This document shows, piece after piece, positions 46,541 through 54,938 of a stretch of 64,000 bases of DNA (position 1 is the stretch's first letter; the number at the start of each line of letters is the position of its first letter). The notes beneath the pieces were generated by a model. That model did no database searches. It worked only from the letters and a program-made list of their open reading frames with translations, and had not been told where the DNA came from. The translations under genes and the position numbers were made by a program. The stretch spans positions 1-64,000 of the forward strand of contig NZ_LAJB01000009.1 of NCBI RefSeq assembly GCF_000970685.1. The letters are read 5' to 3'. This DNA comes from Domibacillus indicus. GTDB taxonomy: Bacteria > Bacillota > Bacilli > Bacillales > Domibacillaceae.

Positions 46541-48067
46541 ATGCGGGAAAAAATTGTACAATTATTTACACTGATCATAGTTGTGAGCCTTGTTTATTTC
46601 TCTATTCGTTTTTATTCTAATCAATTATCAATAGTATTTACGTATTTGGCCGGTGCTATTTCCGTGCTGGTTGTCTTGAATTTGCTTCTATTTGACTCAC
46701 GAGGGACCAATTCAAAAGTGGCCTGGAGCGCAGTCATTCTTGCATTCCCTCTTGCAGGAGCTTTTGTATACGCTGTATTCGGCCGCGATCCGCGAAGACG
46801 GCTGCTGCCAAAACAGGTCGTATCGGAAACGATTAAGTTTATTACGACCATGCGCCACCTTGGTAAAGAGTTCGATATCTCCGACCAGCTTTCAGAAGCA
46901 AAAAACATTCGGAATATGACCGGCTTTGAAGCAATCGGCGGAAACAAAGTGGATGTGTTAACCAATGGAGAAGAAACCTTTCCTGCTATATTGGAAGCCA
47001 TCCGCCATGCCGAGCATCATATTCACATTCAATACTATATTTTCAGGGATGATGAAATTTCCACTCAAATCCGGGATGCGCTGATTGAACGGGCCAAAGC
47101 CAATGTGCACGTCCGCTTTTTAGTGGACGGTCTCGGCTGCTCCAGCCTCCCTGCATCGTTTTTAAAGCCGCTCCGTGAAGCAGGCGGCGAGGCGTATGCG
47201 TTTGATTCGATTGTTTCTCCCTGGCTGACACGCACAGCCAATTTGCGCAATCACCGAAAAATGGTTGTCGTTGATGGCCACACTGGCTTTACCGGGGGCT
47301 TGAATGTTGGAGAAGAGTATTTAAGCAATACACCGCACTTTAAAATCTGGCGCGATACGCATATCCGGGTAGAAGGACCGGCCGTCCGGCAGCTGCAGGA
47401 AGCATTTGTTACGGATTGGATTCATGCCACAGGGGCAAAAACGTCCCTGCTGGATGAACTAAAGGAACCGTTCCGCTTCGGTTTGTATTTTCCTTCCAGG
47501 GCACATGAAGCGGATCAGATGGTACAAACCGTTTACGGCGGTCCTTATAATGAAGAGCGTGATGTGCGGGATGCGATGCTCGAAATGATTCAGTCAGCGG
47601 AAAAGTCTATTTGGATTGCGTCGCCTTATTTTGTACCGGATGATGAAGCGCTCGCTGCCATCAGAGTCGCGGCCCGGAGCGGCAAAGATGTACGGGTAAT
47701 CGTTCCCGGCAAAGGCGACCGGTCGATTTCTTTTTATGGAACCAATTCTTATTTCCAGGACCTGCTCAGCGCAGGCGTAAAAGTGTTTGCATACCGCAAT
47801 GATTCATTTATCCATGCCAAAGTTTTATTAATCGACAATGTCCATGCCATTGTCGGCACTGCCAACTTTGACGTCCGCAGTTTTCGGCTTAACCACGAAC
47901 TGATGACTTTTTTATACAACCGGACGCCTGCTGTTGAAAAAATAGAAATTGATTTTCTGCAGGATTTCGCCGAGTCGGTTCCAGTCAGCCGCGAGCGCTA
48001 TGAACATCGTACTTTTCTAAAGCGCATAGGCGAGTCCCTTGCCCGGCTTCTGTCGCCGATCCTTTAA
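46541..48067 (+). CDS. cls: Cardiolipin synthase
   Basis: A 508-residue phospholipase-D-superfamily membrane enzyme joining two phosphatidylglycerols to form cardiolipin. Two N-terminal helices (about 7-25 and 33-53), a short extension, and two HxK(x)4D motifs: NHRKMVVVDGHTGFTGG near 242 and IHAKVLLIDNVHAIVGT near 420. The ATG at 46541 follows AAAGGGTG; a longer frame from 46478 has no site and a poor N-terminus. Monocistronic, ending at a hairpin. Confidence 0.93.
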   Translation: MREKIVQLFTLIIVVSLVYFSIRFYSNQLSIVFTYLAGAISVLVVLNLLLFDSRGTNSKVAWSAVILAFPLAGAFVYAVFGRDPRRRLLPKQVVSETIKFITTMRHLGKEFDISDQLSEAKNIRNMTGFEAIGGNKVDVLTNGEETFPAILEAIRHAEHHIHIQYYIFRDDEISTQIRDALIERAKANVHVRFLVDGLGCSSLPASFLKPLREAGGEAYAFDSIVSPWLTRTANLRNHRKMVVVDGHTGFTGGLNVGEEYLSNTPHFKIWRDTHIRVEGPAVRQLQEAFVTDWIHATGAKTSLLDELKEPFRFGLYFPSRAHEADQMVQTVYGGPYNEERDVRDAMLEMIQSAEKSIWIASPYFVPDDEALAAIRVAARSGKDVRVIVPGKGDRSISFYGTNSYFQDLLSAGVKVFAYRNDSFIHAKVLLIDNVHAIVGTANFDVRSFRLNHELMTFLYNRTPAVEKIEIDFLQDFAESVPVSRERYEHRTFLKRIGESLARLLSPIL

Positions 48068-48100
48068 AAAAGCGGACACTTTCGCGAAGTGTCCGCTTTC
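48068..48100 (+). terminator. Terminator of cls
   Basis: Perfect 11-bp stem (48071-48081/48087-48097), loop TCGCG, A6 before and a modest T stretch after. Confidence 0.7.
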
Positions 48101-48115
48101 ATTCTGTTGAAAAAA

Positions 48116-48232
48116 ATAGAGCCGTCAAGAAGATATGCTGTTTTTCAAGATAAAATCGTCTTCTCTTTATGGGCTAGAAATGAGCTATTTTCTTTTTAAA
48201 AGCAGGGTCAGGGGCTGCGGCATGCCGGTAGA
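48116..48232 (-). repeat. Intergenic repeat R1, copy 3 (second-half type)
   Basis: Inverted and diverged copy of 18135-18240: GGCATGCCGCAGCCCCTG, CTGCTTT, AGCTCATTTC, AGAGAAGACG, TATCTTCTTGACGG. It occupies part of the 304-base gap between cls and the M20 hydrolase gene. The remaining 48233-48371 holds nothing I can assign. Confidence 0.55.
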
Positions 48233-48371
48233 AGCCGCAAAGCGATGAAGCGAGGTTCATCGGTGCCCCGTCTCATAGATACTGCCCGTATTGCTTGCGC
48301 ATAAAAGAGATAAACAGGTATTCCAGCGGATCATTAGTTTTTTATACTCCCAAGCATGTCCTTCTGTTCAA

Positions 48372-49436
48372 TTAAAATTCATAAATATATTCGGTTAAAA
48401 TTTCTTTAAAAGCAACGAGTGACGCTGTTTCGACGTACTCATTTTTTCCGTGGTGGTTAGCGCCGCACGGGCCGAATTCAACCGCCGGAATGCCGCGGGC
48501 CGCATAAAAGCGGGTATCGGCTGTGCCGTGCTGGCCAAACAGCTGGACGCTGCGGCCGCTTACGCGCTCAGCTGCTTTTTGAAGCCGGACAATTAACGGA
48601 TGATCCGGATTTGTCTGAACCGGCTCTCCTTCACTTAAAACCCGGACCGTCCCATTGACCACGGCTTTTATTTCATTGAGCAGCACCGCCGGGTTCTGCC
48701 CCGGCAAATAACGGATATCAAGATCCATAATGCAGCGGTCCGGCACCTGGTTAATCGCCTGTCCGGCCTGGATGCGGGCGAGATTAAGCGATGGATGCTC
48801 AAAATACGGAGTGCTTACACTAAAAATAGGCAGCGCTTCGATTTTTTTATATGTTTCCACTGCATTTAAAATGGCATTATCCCCAAGCCAGGGCCGGCTG
48901 CCGTGGGCGGAAACACCTTCAATTTCGATTTCCAGCTGCAATATGCCTTTTGCCTGGACCGCAATATCAAGGTTTGTTGTTTCTCCGCATATAACCACAT
49001 CCCCCACTAACCCATGCTCGACTAAATATTTTGTTCCTTTTTGTCCGCCTTTTTCTTCATCCGGCACAAGAGCGAGCATTACTCTGCATGGGATTTCCTC
49101 CTGTGCAAGCTCCGCCATCACATGCATCATGACCGCAACTGAGCCAAGCATGTCAAAGCTGCCGCGTCCGTACAGCCTTCCTTCCGCTACATAAGGAATG
49201 AATTGATCCGGGCCAGCCGGGACTACATCCAAATGGCCATTTAAAATGACCGTCGGCCCTTCTGTTCCGATCAGGGCGACAACGCTTTTCAATCCTTCGT
49301 TATCAATGACTCTTGCATGAACGCCATTGGCCGCGAGCCATTCTGCACAATAGTCGGCGGCTGCGTTAATCCGGCCTTTTTCTACCGTCCGAAATTCAAT
49401 TAACTTCCGTGTTAAAGACACAATTGCTTCTTTCAT
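48372..49436 (-). CDS. M20-family metallohydrolase (ArgE/DapE-like)
   Basis: A 354-residue M20 metallopeptidase/deacylase. Metal ligands and catalytic residues: NGHLDVVPAG (His, Asp) near 68, bridging Asp in RGSFDMLG near 97, PDEEKGG (Glu-Glu) near 127, CGETTN near 155, and GANHHGKNEY near 325; the dimerisation domain lies at about 165-275. The usual RGxxDMKG reads RGSFDMLG. The substrate could be an N-acyl amino acid or dipeptide. ATG 49436 is 13 bases from AAAAGGAG; a TTG at 49445 is 4 bases from it, so the start is uncertain. It follows the MFS gene in one operon. Confidence 0.85.
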   Translation of the reverse strand: MKEAIVSLTRKLIEFRTVEKGRINAAADYCAEWLAANGVHARVIDNEGLKSVVALIGTEGPTVILNGHLDVVPAGPDQFIPYVAEGRLYGRGSFDMLGSVAVMMHVMAELAQEEIPCRVMLALVPDEEKGGQKGTKYLVEHGLVGDVVICGETTNLDIAVQAKGILQLEIEIEGVSAHGSRPWLGDNAILNAVETYKKIEALPIFSVSTPYFEHPSLNLARIQAGQAINQVPDRCIMDLDIRYLPGQNPAVLLNEIKAVVNGTVRVLSEGEPVQTNPDHPLIVRLQKAAERVSGRSVQLFGQHGTADTRFYAARGIPAVEFGPCGANHHGKNEYVETASLVAFKEILTEYIYEF

Positions 49437-49464
49437 TGCTGCCAACCAACTCCTTTTGCGTATG

Positions 49465-50688
49465 TTATATTACTTCCTTTTGTCTACGCAAATAAACATA
49501 CAGAACAAAGCTGAACAGCGCACACACGAGTGCACAGAAACCAATAAACGCATATCCTGCCTGCATGCCCCGCACAATTCCGGTTTCTGCTCCCGCCTGC
49601 TGTACCACCATTCGGCTGATGCCGGCAATAATGGCACCGATGATAAAATTGCCTGCCACTGTGCCAACTCCCATCAGCGTCACTACAAATGTGATAGCGA
49701 TATCACTATTTTCCTTGTAGCGGCGGGCAATCATCGCCATGACAGTCGGGTAGACAGGCGCAATTCCAATTCCGGCTGCTGCAAGCAAAATCGCACCGGA
49801 CTCGCCAATTAAGAGTGCGATGAATGTCAAAGCAGCAGATAAACCGCCAAAGATAATGAGTGACATGGTAAAACCAATCCGGTCTGTCACCGGTCCTAGA
49901 AACAGCCGTGAAAACGTAAAAAACAAAAAGAAAACAGACAGCATTTGAGACGCATCTGCATTGCTCCAGCCATATGCTTTTTCCAAAAAGTTAACAAGCC
50001 AGCCGCCGACCGACATTTCTGATATAACACCGAATGACAAAATAAGAACAATCAGCCAGATAACCGGATCACGCATAAGTGTCCGGAGCGGCAGCCGGTT
50101 TTCAGCCTGATGATCGTACGCCGGAAAACGGCTTGCGAGGGCTGGAATCATCGGGACAAGCGAAAGCAGCATGATAATTAAATACATGCCGCGCCAGTCC
50201 AGCAGAATCCCACCAACTGACAAATTCATCAAGCCTGACGCCAGCATGGGGGCCGCAATCGAGCTGAGCCCATAGAAAAAGTGAGCCAGATTCATCATCA
50301 TGCCAGTGTTTTTCACAAAAAGGCGCGCACTTAAAATCGCCAGCACAATTTCGAGCATGCCGTTGCCAACATACATAAAAAAATACGCTCCGGCAAGGCC
50401 GCTGTATGTAGTAGATAAATAAATAAACACGCCTGACAGTGCCATAAACCCAAATGAGGCGGCACTCATTATTTTGATGCCAAATTTTCTTGTTAAATAT
50501 GCTGTAAATGTACAGGCAAGCAAATAAGCAATGGAATTAAACGAAAGCAAGGTGCCGATTTGAAACGCGTCCAGCTCAAAATCCGCTTGAATGCGCGGCA
50601 TGGCCGGCCCTTTTACATTTTCTGAAAATCCAAAAATAAGAAAGCCGACGAACACTGTCGCCAGCATAAAAAAGTAATTCCATTTCAT
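49465..50688 (-). CDS. MFS transporter
   Basis: A 407-residue major facilitator with 12 predicted helices. The loop 2-3 motif is weak (TAYLTRKFGIK near 65) and loop 8-9 has GPVTDRIGF near 265. No family motif gives the substrate. It lies 12 bases downstream of a small membrane-protein gene and 28 bases upstream of the M20 hydrolase, which suggests uptake of the compound that the hydrolase cleaves (inference). Confidence 0.85.
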   Translation of the reverse strand: MKWNYFFMLATVFVGFLIFGFSENVKGPAMPRIQADFELDAFQIGTLLSFNSIAYLLACTFTAYLTRKFGIKIMSAASFGFMALSGVFIYLSTTYSGLAGAYFFMYVGNGMLEIVLAILSARLFVKNTGMMMNLAHFFYGLSSIAAPMLASGLMNLSVGGILLDWRGMYLIIMLLSLVPMIPALASRFPAYDHQAENRLPLRTLMRDPVIWLIVLILSFGVISEMSVGGWLVNFLEKAYGWSNADASQMLSVFFLFFTFSRLFLGPVTDRIGFTMSLIIFGGLSAALTFIALLIGESGAILLAAAGIGIAPVYPTVMAMIARRYKENSDIAITFVVTLMGVGTVAGNFIIGAIIAGISRMVVQQAGAETGIVRGMQAGYAFIGFCALVCALFSFVLYVYLRRQKEVI

Positions 50689-50700
50689 GTTTTTATCCCC

Positions 50701-50922
50701 TTAAAAGATCAGTACGTATCCGACACTCATTATTCCAGCGATTAAACCGGCCATGGTAAGCAGCAGTTCAAGCTCGGGTCTCATTCGCTTCCCGGTCCCG
50801 TTCCTGCGGCCGGCTGGCGTGCTGTTATCTTGTTGATTATTTCGCAGCTCGTCCGCTTCCCTTTTTAAATAATCCTCCGGCGGCGTTTCATGTAAAAGCA
50901 TATCGATGAGTGATCGTTTCAT
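50701..50922 (-). CDS. Small single-pass membrane protein, unknown
   Basis: A 73-residue protein: soluble, charged N-terminal part (LHETPPEDYLKREADELRNN, then a Gly/Arg/Asn-rich linker) and one C-terminal transmembrane helix (about 52-72, LLLTMAGLIAGIMSVGYVLI), i.e. a tail-anchored arrangement. AAGAGGAG lies 5 bases before the ATG. It starts a three-gene run with an MFS transporter and an M20 hydrolase. I do not recognise the family. Confidence 0.7.
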   Translation of the reverse strand: MKRSLIDMLLHETPPEDYLKREADELRNNQQDNSTPAGRRNGTGKRMRPELELLLTMAGLIAGIMSVGYVLIF

Positions 50923-50957
50923 TGACTCCTCTTCTTTCCGCTTTTTTCTTATTATAC

Positions 50958-50987
50958 CAAAAAATCCACAGTGATTTCACTGTGGAT
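50958..50987 (-). terminator. Terminator overlapping the galM stop codon
   Basis: Perfect 11-bp stem (50964-50974/50977-50987), very short loop, then T6 on the minus strand. The galM stop (50977-50979) is in the stem, next to the loop. Confidence 0.8.
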
Positions 50988-51900
50988 GAGCTACTTCGAT
51001 ATGCGCCTTTACGGTATCCTCTTCGCCAGGCTGCAATATCCGGAGGCCGGTCACCTCATCTGGCAGGTCAAGGTTAAAAGCATTGGTAATAGCGGTATAC
51101 GGCTCCGGACAAAGAAAGCCTTCACGTCCGCTTCCGTTGTAAACGACCCAGTGCTTAAATGCCGAATCGGTCCGGTATGCAACTGTACAGCCCGTTTCCT
51201 GATTGTGCAGCACTGCTTCATTTCCCTGCCCGGCAGCGGCAAACGCGTCATCCAGCGGGGTGCCCTGCAGATTTTTTTGCTTCACCGGCTCAACGGGCAC
51301 CTGCTCGCCTGTCGGAATCGCTTCCTCACTTAATGTCCACTGGCTTTCTGCTGTTAAAGAAAAGTGAGACACCTTTTCATCAAATTGAAAAGCAGTGTGA
51401 TAGCCTAATCCCCATGGGAAAGCATGGCTGCCATTGTTTTTTACAACGGCCTTCTGGCGTAAAACCGTTCCTTCAAGTTCGTATGTTAGATGAATAGATG
51501 CATCTTTATAAATGGCCGGCTCCTGGAGCTGAATGGCTGTTTCAATGGCAACGATCCCGTTTTCCTCTTTTTGGCTGACGACCTCCCATGGCTGGTTGTA
51601 TACAAAACCATGGATATGGTGTTTGCCTATTTCATTAATTGGGAATTGGTGCGTTTCGCCGTTAAAGGTAAAGGCTCCCCCTTCAATCCGGTTCGGCGGA
51701 AACAGGACCGGAATACCATGCAGAATCGGGCTTTCCTTGAGAGCCGCGAAAGAATCCGGCCTAACAAGCAGCTCCTGGCCTGTTTTCAGGTCCATCAGTG
51801 AAATTACATTGCTGCCGAAGCCGGGAATAAGCAGGATTTCCAGCTCGCCATTCGATGCCCGAATCGCTTCTTTCCCGTCAAATAACACTCGTTTTATCAT
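50977..51900 (-). CDS. galM: Aldose 1-epimerase (mutarotase)
   Basis: A 307-residue galactose-mutarotase-like beta-sandwich protein that interconverts sugar anomers. HHIHGFVYNQPW near 94 and GLGYHTAFQF near 170 carry the His residues, and LCPEPYTAITNAF near 262 the catalytic Glu. It is the third gene of xylA-xylB-galM, 12 bases after xylB, so it most likely supplies the right anomer of xylose (or another pentose) to XylA. Confidence 0.88.
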   Translation of the reverse strand: MIKRVLFDGKEAIRASNGELEILLIPGFGSNVISLMDLKTGQELLVRPDSFAALKESPILHGIPVLFPPNRIEGGAFTFNGETHQFPINEIGKHHIHGFVYNQPWEVVSQKEENGIVAIETAIQLQEPAIYKDASIHLTYELEGTVLRQKAVVKNNGSHAFPWGLGYHTAFQFDEKVSHFSLTAESQWTLSEEAIPTGEQVPVEPVKQKNLQGTPLDDAFAAAGQGNEAVLHNQETGCTVAYRTDSAFKHWVVYNGSGREGFLCPEPYTAITNAFNLDLPDEVTGLRILQPGEEDTVKAHIEVAHPQ

Positions 51901-51912
51901 GTTAAAACCCCT

Positions 51913-53409
51913 TTACACGCGAAATGACTGCAGCTGCTGGTTTATCGACTTTGTTTGATCATACACTGTTTGATAAATCGAAAACAGCTCTTTATATCGC
52001 TTTGCCCGTTCTTTATCAGGTGAAAACCTCTCGCCTTCTTTAATGAAAAGGGAGGCACATTGTTCAAGAGATTCAAACATGCCGCTTCCGGCCGCTGCAA
52101 TCATCGCGGCTCCCATCGCCGGACCCTGCTCGTTCTGCAGCTTGACCACTTCTGTATTGAAAATATCCGCCTGCATTTGCAGCCAGACGTCATTTTTCGC
52201 TCCACCGCCGATTGAGATCACGGTATCAACACGTTTTCCTTCATTCCGGAACAGCTCAATAGATTCGTTTAACGAAAAAGTAATCCCTTCCATAACAGCG
52301 CGCGCAAAATGGGACCGCGTATGGCTGCCATCAATGCCAATGAAGCTCGCCCGAATAACAGAATCAGCATGAGGTGTCCGCTCCCCTACTAAATACGGCG
52401 TGTATAGCAGTCCGCCCGATCCTGCCGGAATACTGCCAACCTCTTCAAGCATCTCTTCAAATGTTTCCTTTTCCGCGAAGGTTTCTTTGAACCACTGCAG
52501 GCTGTGCCCCGCGGAAAGCGTAACTCCCATCGTGTAGAACGCGTTTTCCTTGCCATGATTAAAAAAGTGAACCTTCCCTGCAAAATCGCGGGTTGAATCT
52601 TCCTCATGCGCCAAAATAACCCCGGATGTCCCGATGCTGCACATCGTTTTTCCTGATGTTAAAATCCCAGCTCCAATCGCTCCGCATGCATTATCCGCAC
52701 CGCCCGCAAAAACCGGTGTTTCCGCTCTCAGGCCGGTTTGTTCCGCAATTTCCGGCAGAAGCGTTCCTGTTTGTGCCGTTGACTCGACAAGCGGCGGACA
52801 AAGAGAAAGCGGAATTTCAAACGCTTCACAAATGGCTTCGCTCCATTTTTTCTCTGCCACGTCGAGCAGCAGTGTCCCCGCCGCATCCGAATAATCCATA
52901 TGTGCCTGTCCGGTCATTTTTAAGCGGACATAATCTTTTGGGAGTAAAAAGAGGGCCGCTTTTTGAAAAAGCTCCGGCTCATTTTGCTGTACCCAGCGGA
53001 TTTTCGGCAGTGTAAAGCCTTCCAGCACACGGTTTCTTGTAATAGAAAGCATTTGCTCTCCAAGCGCAGCTGTCATTTCCTCGCACTGCTGCGTGGTCCG
53101 GGTATCATTCCACAAAATCGCTCTCCGGAGCACTTCCTGCTGCTCGTCTACAAGAACAAGCCCGTGCATCTGCCCCGAATAGCTGATGCCGGTAACATTT
53201 TCTGCGGGCACCCCGGCCTCGCTCATCATTTCTTTCAGCGCTTCAATGGTTCCCTGTACCCAGTCGTCCGGATTTTGCTCACTCCAGCCTGCCCGTTCAT
53301 GAAACAGCGGATAGCTTTTGGACGCTTCTGCACAAATAGTGCCTGACTCATCTACTAAAATCGTTTTAACTGCACTTGTACCCAGATCAATTCCGATTAC
53401 GTACTTCAT
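51913..53409 (-). CDS. xylB: Xylulokinase
   Basis: A 498-residue FGGY-family kinase phosphorylating D-xylulose to xylulose 5-phosphate. IGIDLGTSAVKTILVD at residues 4-19, SGQMHGLVLVD near 76, the catalytic Asp in GGADNACGAIGAG near 235, and the ATP-binding SIGGGAKNDVWLQMQADI near 400. AAAGGAGAGG before the ATG. Second gene of the xyl operon; a hairpin separates it from xylA. Confidence 0.94.
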   Translation of the reverse strand: MKYVIGIDLGTSAVKTILVDESGTICAEASKSYPLFHERAGWSEQNPDDWVQGTIEALKEMMSEAGVPAENVTGISYSGQMHGLVLVDEQQEVLRRAILWNDTRTTQQCEEMTAALGEQMLSITRNRVLEGFTLPKIRWVQQNEPELFQKAALFLLPKDYVRLKMTGQAHMDYSDAAGTLLLDVAEKKWSEAICEAFEIPLSLCPPLVESTAQTGTLLPEIAEQTGLRAETPVFAGGADNACGAIGAGILTSGKTMCSIGTSGVILAHEEDSTRDFAGKVHFFNHGKENAFYTMGVTLSAGHSLQWFKETFAEKETFEEMLEEVGSIPAGSGGLLYTPYLVGERTPHADSVIRASFIGIDGSHTRSHFARAVMEGITFSLNESIELFRNEGKRVDTVISIGGGAKNDVWLQMQADIFNTEVVKLQNEQGPAMGAAMIAAAGSGMFESLEQCASLFIKEGERFSPDKERAKRYKELFSIYQTVYDQTKSINQQLQSFRV

Positions 53410-53423
53410 TTTTTCCTCTCCTT

Positions 53424-53478
53424 TGAAAAAGGGACCGGCCTCTCCCTCCTGGGTGATTTGCCGGTCCGCTTTTTTTTT
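53424..53478 (-). terminator. Hairpin between xylA and xylB
   Basis: GGACCGG (53432-53438) pairs with CCGGTCC (53461-53467) around a 22-base loop, with T5 on the minus strand beyond. Probably a partial terminator or mRNA-stabilising hairpin that lowers xylB relative to xylA. Confidence 0.55.
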
Positions 53479-53485
53479 CCTTAGT

Positions 53486-54799
53486 TTAGTTTCCGATTAA
53501 GTACTGGTTCAAGACAGCTTTCAGTGCTTCCTGGCGGCCTGAACGGTTTTGAATCTTGCTGTTTTCAAGGGCATATTTTTCAAGTGAACGGAAATCAGCA
53601 CGCCCTTCCACAATATCAAGGCCGATGCCTGACGCATAGCTGCTGTAACGGTCTGCAATGGCATTTTCAAATACTTTATCTTCAATTAACCGTTGAGCTG
53701 TTTTCAAGCCGACAGCAAATGCATCCATTCCCGCGATGTGTGACAGGAATAAATCGTCCGCTTCAAAGGAAGCGCGGCGTACTTTCGCATCGAAGTTTAA
53801 GCCGCCTCTGCCAAGCCCGCCGTTTTGCAGAATTTCATACATAGCAAGTGTTGTTGAATAAAGGTCAGTTGGGAATTCATCTGTATCCCAGCCAAGAAGC
53901 GGATCACCCTGGTTGGCGTCAACCGAACCAAGCATGCCGTTAATGCGTGCCGTGCGCAGTTCATGTTCAAACGTGTGTCCGGCAAGCGTCGCATGGTTTG
54001 CTTCCAGGTTCAATTTAAAATGGCTGTCAAGTCCATACTGGCGCAGGAAGGACAGTGTTGTTGCCGCATCTGTATCGTACTGGTGAGTCGTCGGCTCTTT
54101 CGGCTTCGGCTCAATTAAAAACTGTCCATCGTAGCCGATCTCTTTTGCGTAATCAACAGCCATTTGCAGGAAGCGTGCCAGGTTATCAAGCTCAAGCTTC
54201 AGGTCTGTATTTAACAGCGTATCGTAGCCTTCTCGTCCGCCCCAGAATACATAGTTTTCTGAACCAAGCAGCTTGGCTGTTTCCAATCCTTTTTTCACCT
54301 GTGCAGCTGCGTAAGCGAATACATCCGCATTGCTGCTTGTCGCTGCCCCGTGAACAAAGCGCGGATTTGTAAACATGTTCGCCGTATTCCAAAGCAGTTT
54401 TACATTGCTTGTTTTCATATAATCCTGGATCATCGAGATAATAACATCCAGATTTTCGTTTGTTTCTTTTAAAGTACTGCCTTCAGGCGCGATATCTCTG
54501 TCATGGAAAGCAAAGAACGGTGCACCAAGTTTTTCATACAGTTCAAATGAAGCTTCAACCCGAGCTTTTGCCAGATCCATCTCTGAATATTTGTTCCATG
54601 GGCGCTGCATTGTGCCGGCGCCAAATGGATCACTGCCGTCTGCTGTGAATGTGTGCCAGTAGGCAATTGAAAAGCGAAGCTGTTCTTCCATCGTTTTGCC
54701 GCCAACTACTTCTTCTGGATTGTAGTGTTTAAATGCGAATGGGTTTTTAGAAGCTGCACCTTCAAATTGGATCTTGTTGACGCTTTCAAAATATGTCAT
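53486..54799 (-). CDS. xylA: Xylose isomerase
   Basis: A 437-residue TIM-barrel isomerase (class II length) converting D-xylose to D-xylulose. Catalytic His in [10 protein letters not shown] near 100, metal ligands in [13 protein letters not shown] near 231 and [17 protein letters not shown] near 267, and [20 protein letters not shown] near 295. AGGGGGAAA before the ATG. First gene of the xylose operon, divergent from xylR, with operator and cre in the shared promoter. Confidence 0.96.
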   Translation of the reverse strand: MTYFESVNKIQFEGAASKNPFAFKHYNPEEVVGGKTMEEQLRFSIAYWHTFTADGSDPFGAGTMQRPWNKYSEMDLAKARVEASFELYEKLGAPFFAFHDRDIAPEGSTLKETNENLDVIISMIQDYMKTSNVKLLWNTANMFTNPRFVHGAATSSNADVFAYAAAQVKKGLETAKLLGSENYVFWGGREGYDTLLNTDLKLELDNLARFLQMAVDYAKEIGYDGQFLIEPKPKEPTTHQYDTDAATTLSFLRQYGLDSHFKLNLEANHATLAGHTFEHELRTARINGMLGSVDANQGDPLLGWDTDEFPTDLYSTTLAMYEILQNGGLGRGGLNFDAKVRRASFEADDLFLSHIAGMDAFAVGLKTAQRLIEDKVFENAIADRYSSYASGIGLDIVEGRADFRSLEKYALENSKIQNRSGRQEALKAVLNQYLIGN

Positions 54800-54811
54800 T
54801 GTTTTTCCCCC

Positions 54812-54837
54812 TAATGTTTGTTGTTTGAATAAACTAA
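54812..54837 (-). promoter_or_regulatory. Putative XylR operator in the xylA leader
   Basis: On the minus strand TTAGTTTATTCAAACAAC then AAACATTA: an imperfect palindrome close to the Bacillus xyl operator (TTAGTTTG...CAAACTAA). It lies between the xylA -10 and the ribosome binding site, where bound XylR would block transcription. Confidence 0.65.
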
Positions 54838-54847
54838 CTTAATGCAA

Positions 54848-54876
54848 ATAATACAGAATTCGTTTTCATTTTTCAA
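54848..54876 (-). promoter_or_regulatory. xylA promoter
   Basis: Minus strand TTGAAA (54871-54876), 17 bases, TATTAT (54848-54853), about 50 bases before the xylA start codon. Confidence 0.65.
54855..54869 (-). promoter_or_regulatory. cre (CcpA) site in the xylA/xylR promoters
   Basis: Minus strand ATGAAAACGAATTCT fits the cre consensus WTGNAANCGNWNNCW at every position. It lies exactly between the -35 and -10 of xylA and covers the -35 of xylR, so CcpA could repress both. Confidence 0.7.
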
Positions 54877-54891
54877 GTGTTTCGTTATAAT
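54863..54891 (+). promoter_or_regulatory. xylR promoter
   Basis: TTTTCA (54863-54868), 17 bases, consensus TATAAT (54886-54891), about 48 bases before the xylR start. Overlaps the xylA promoter on the other strand. Confidence 0.6.
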
Positions 54892-54938
54892 AAACTTAAA
54901 CTTTATTTAAAAATACAACAAAGTGAGTGGATAAAATT

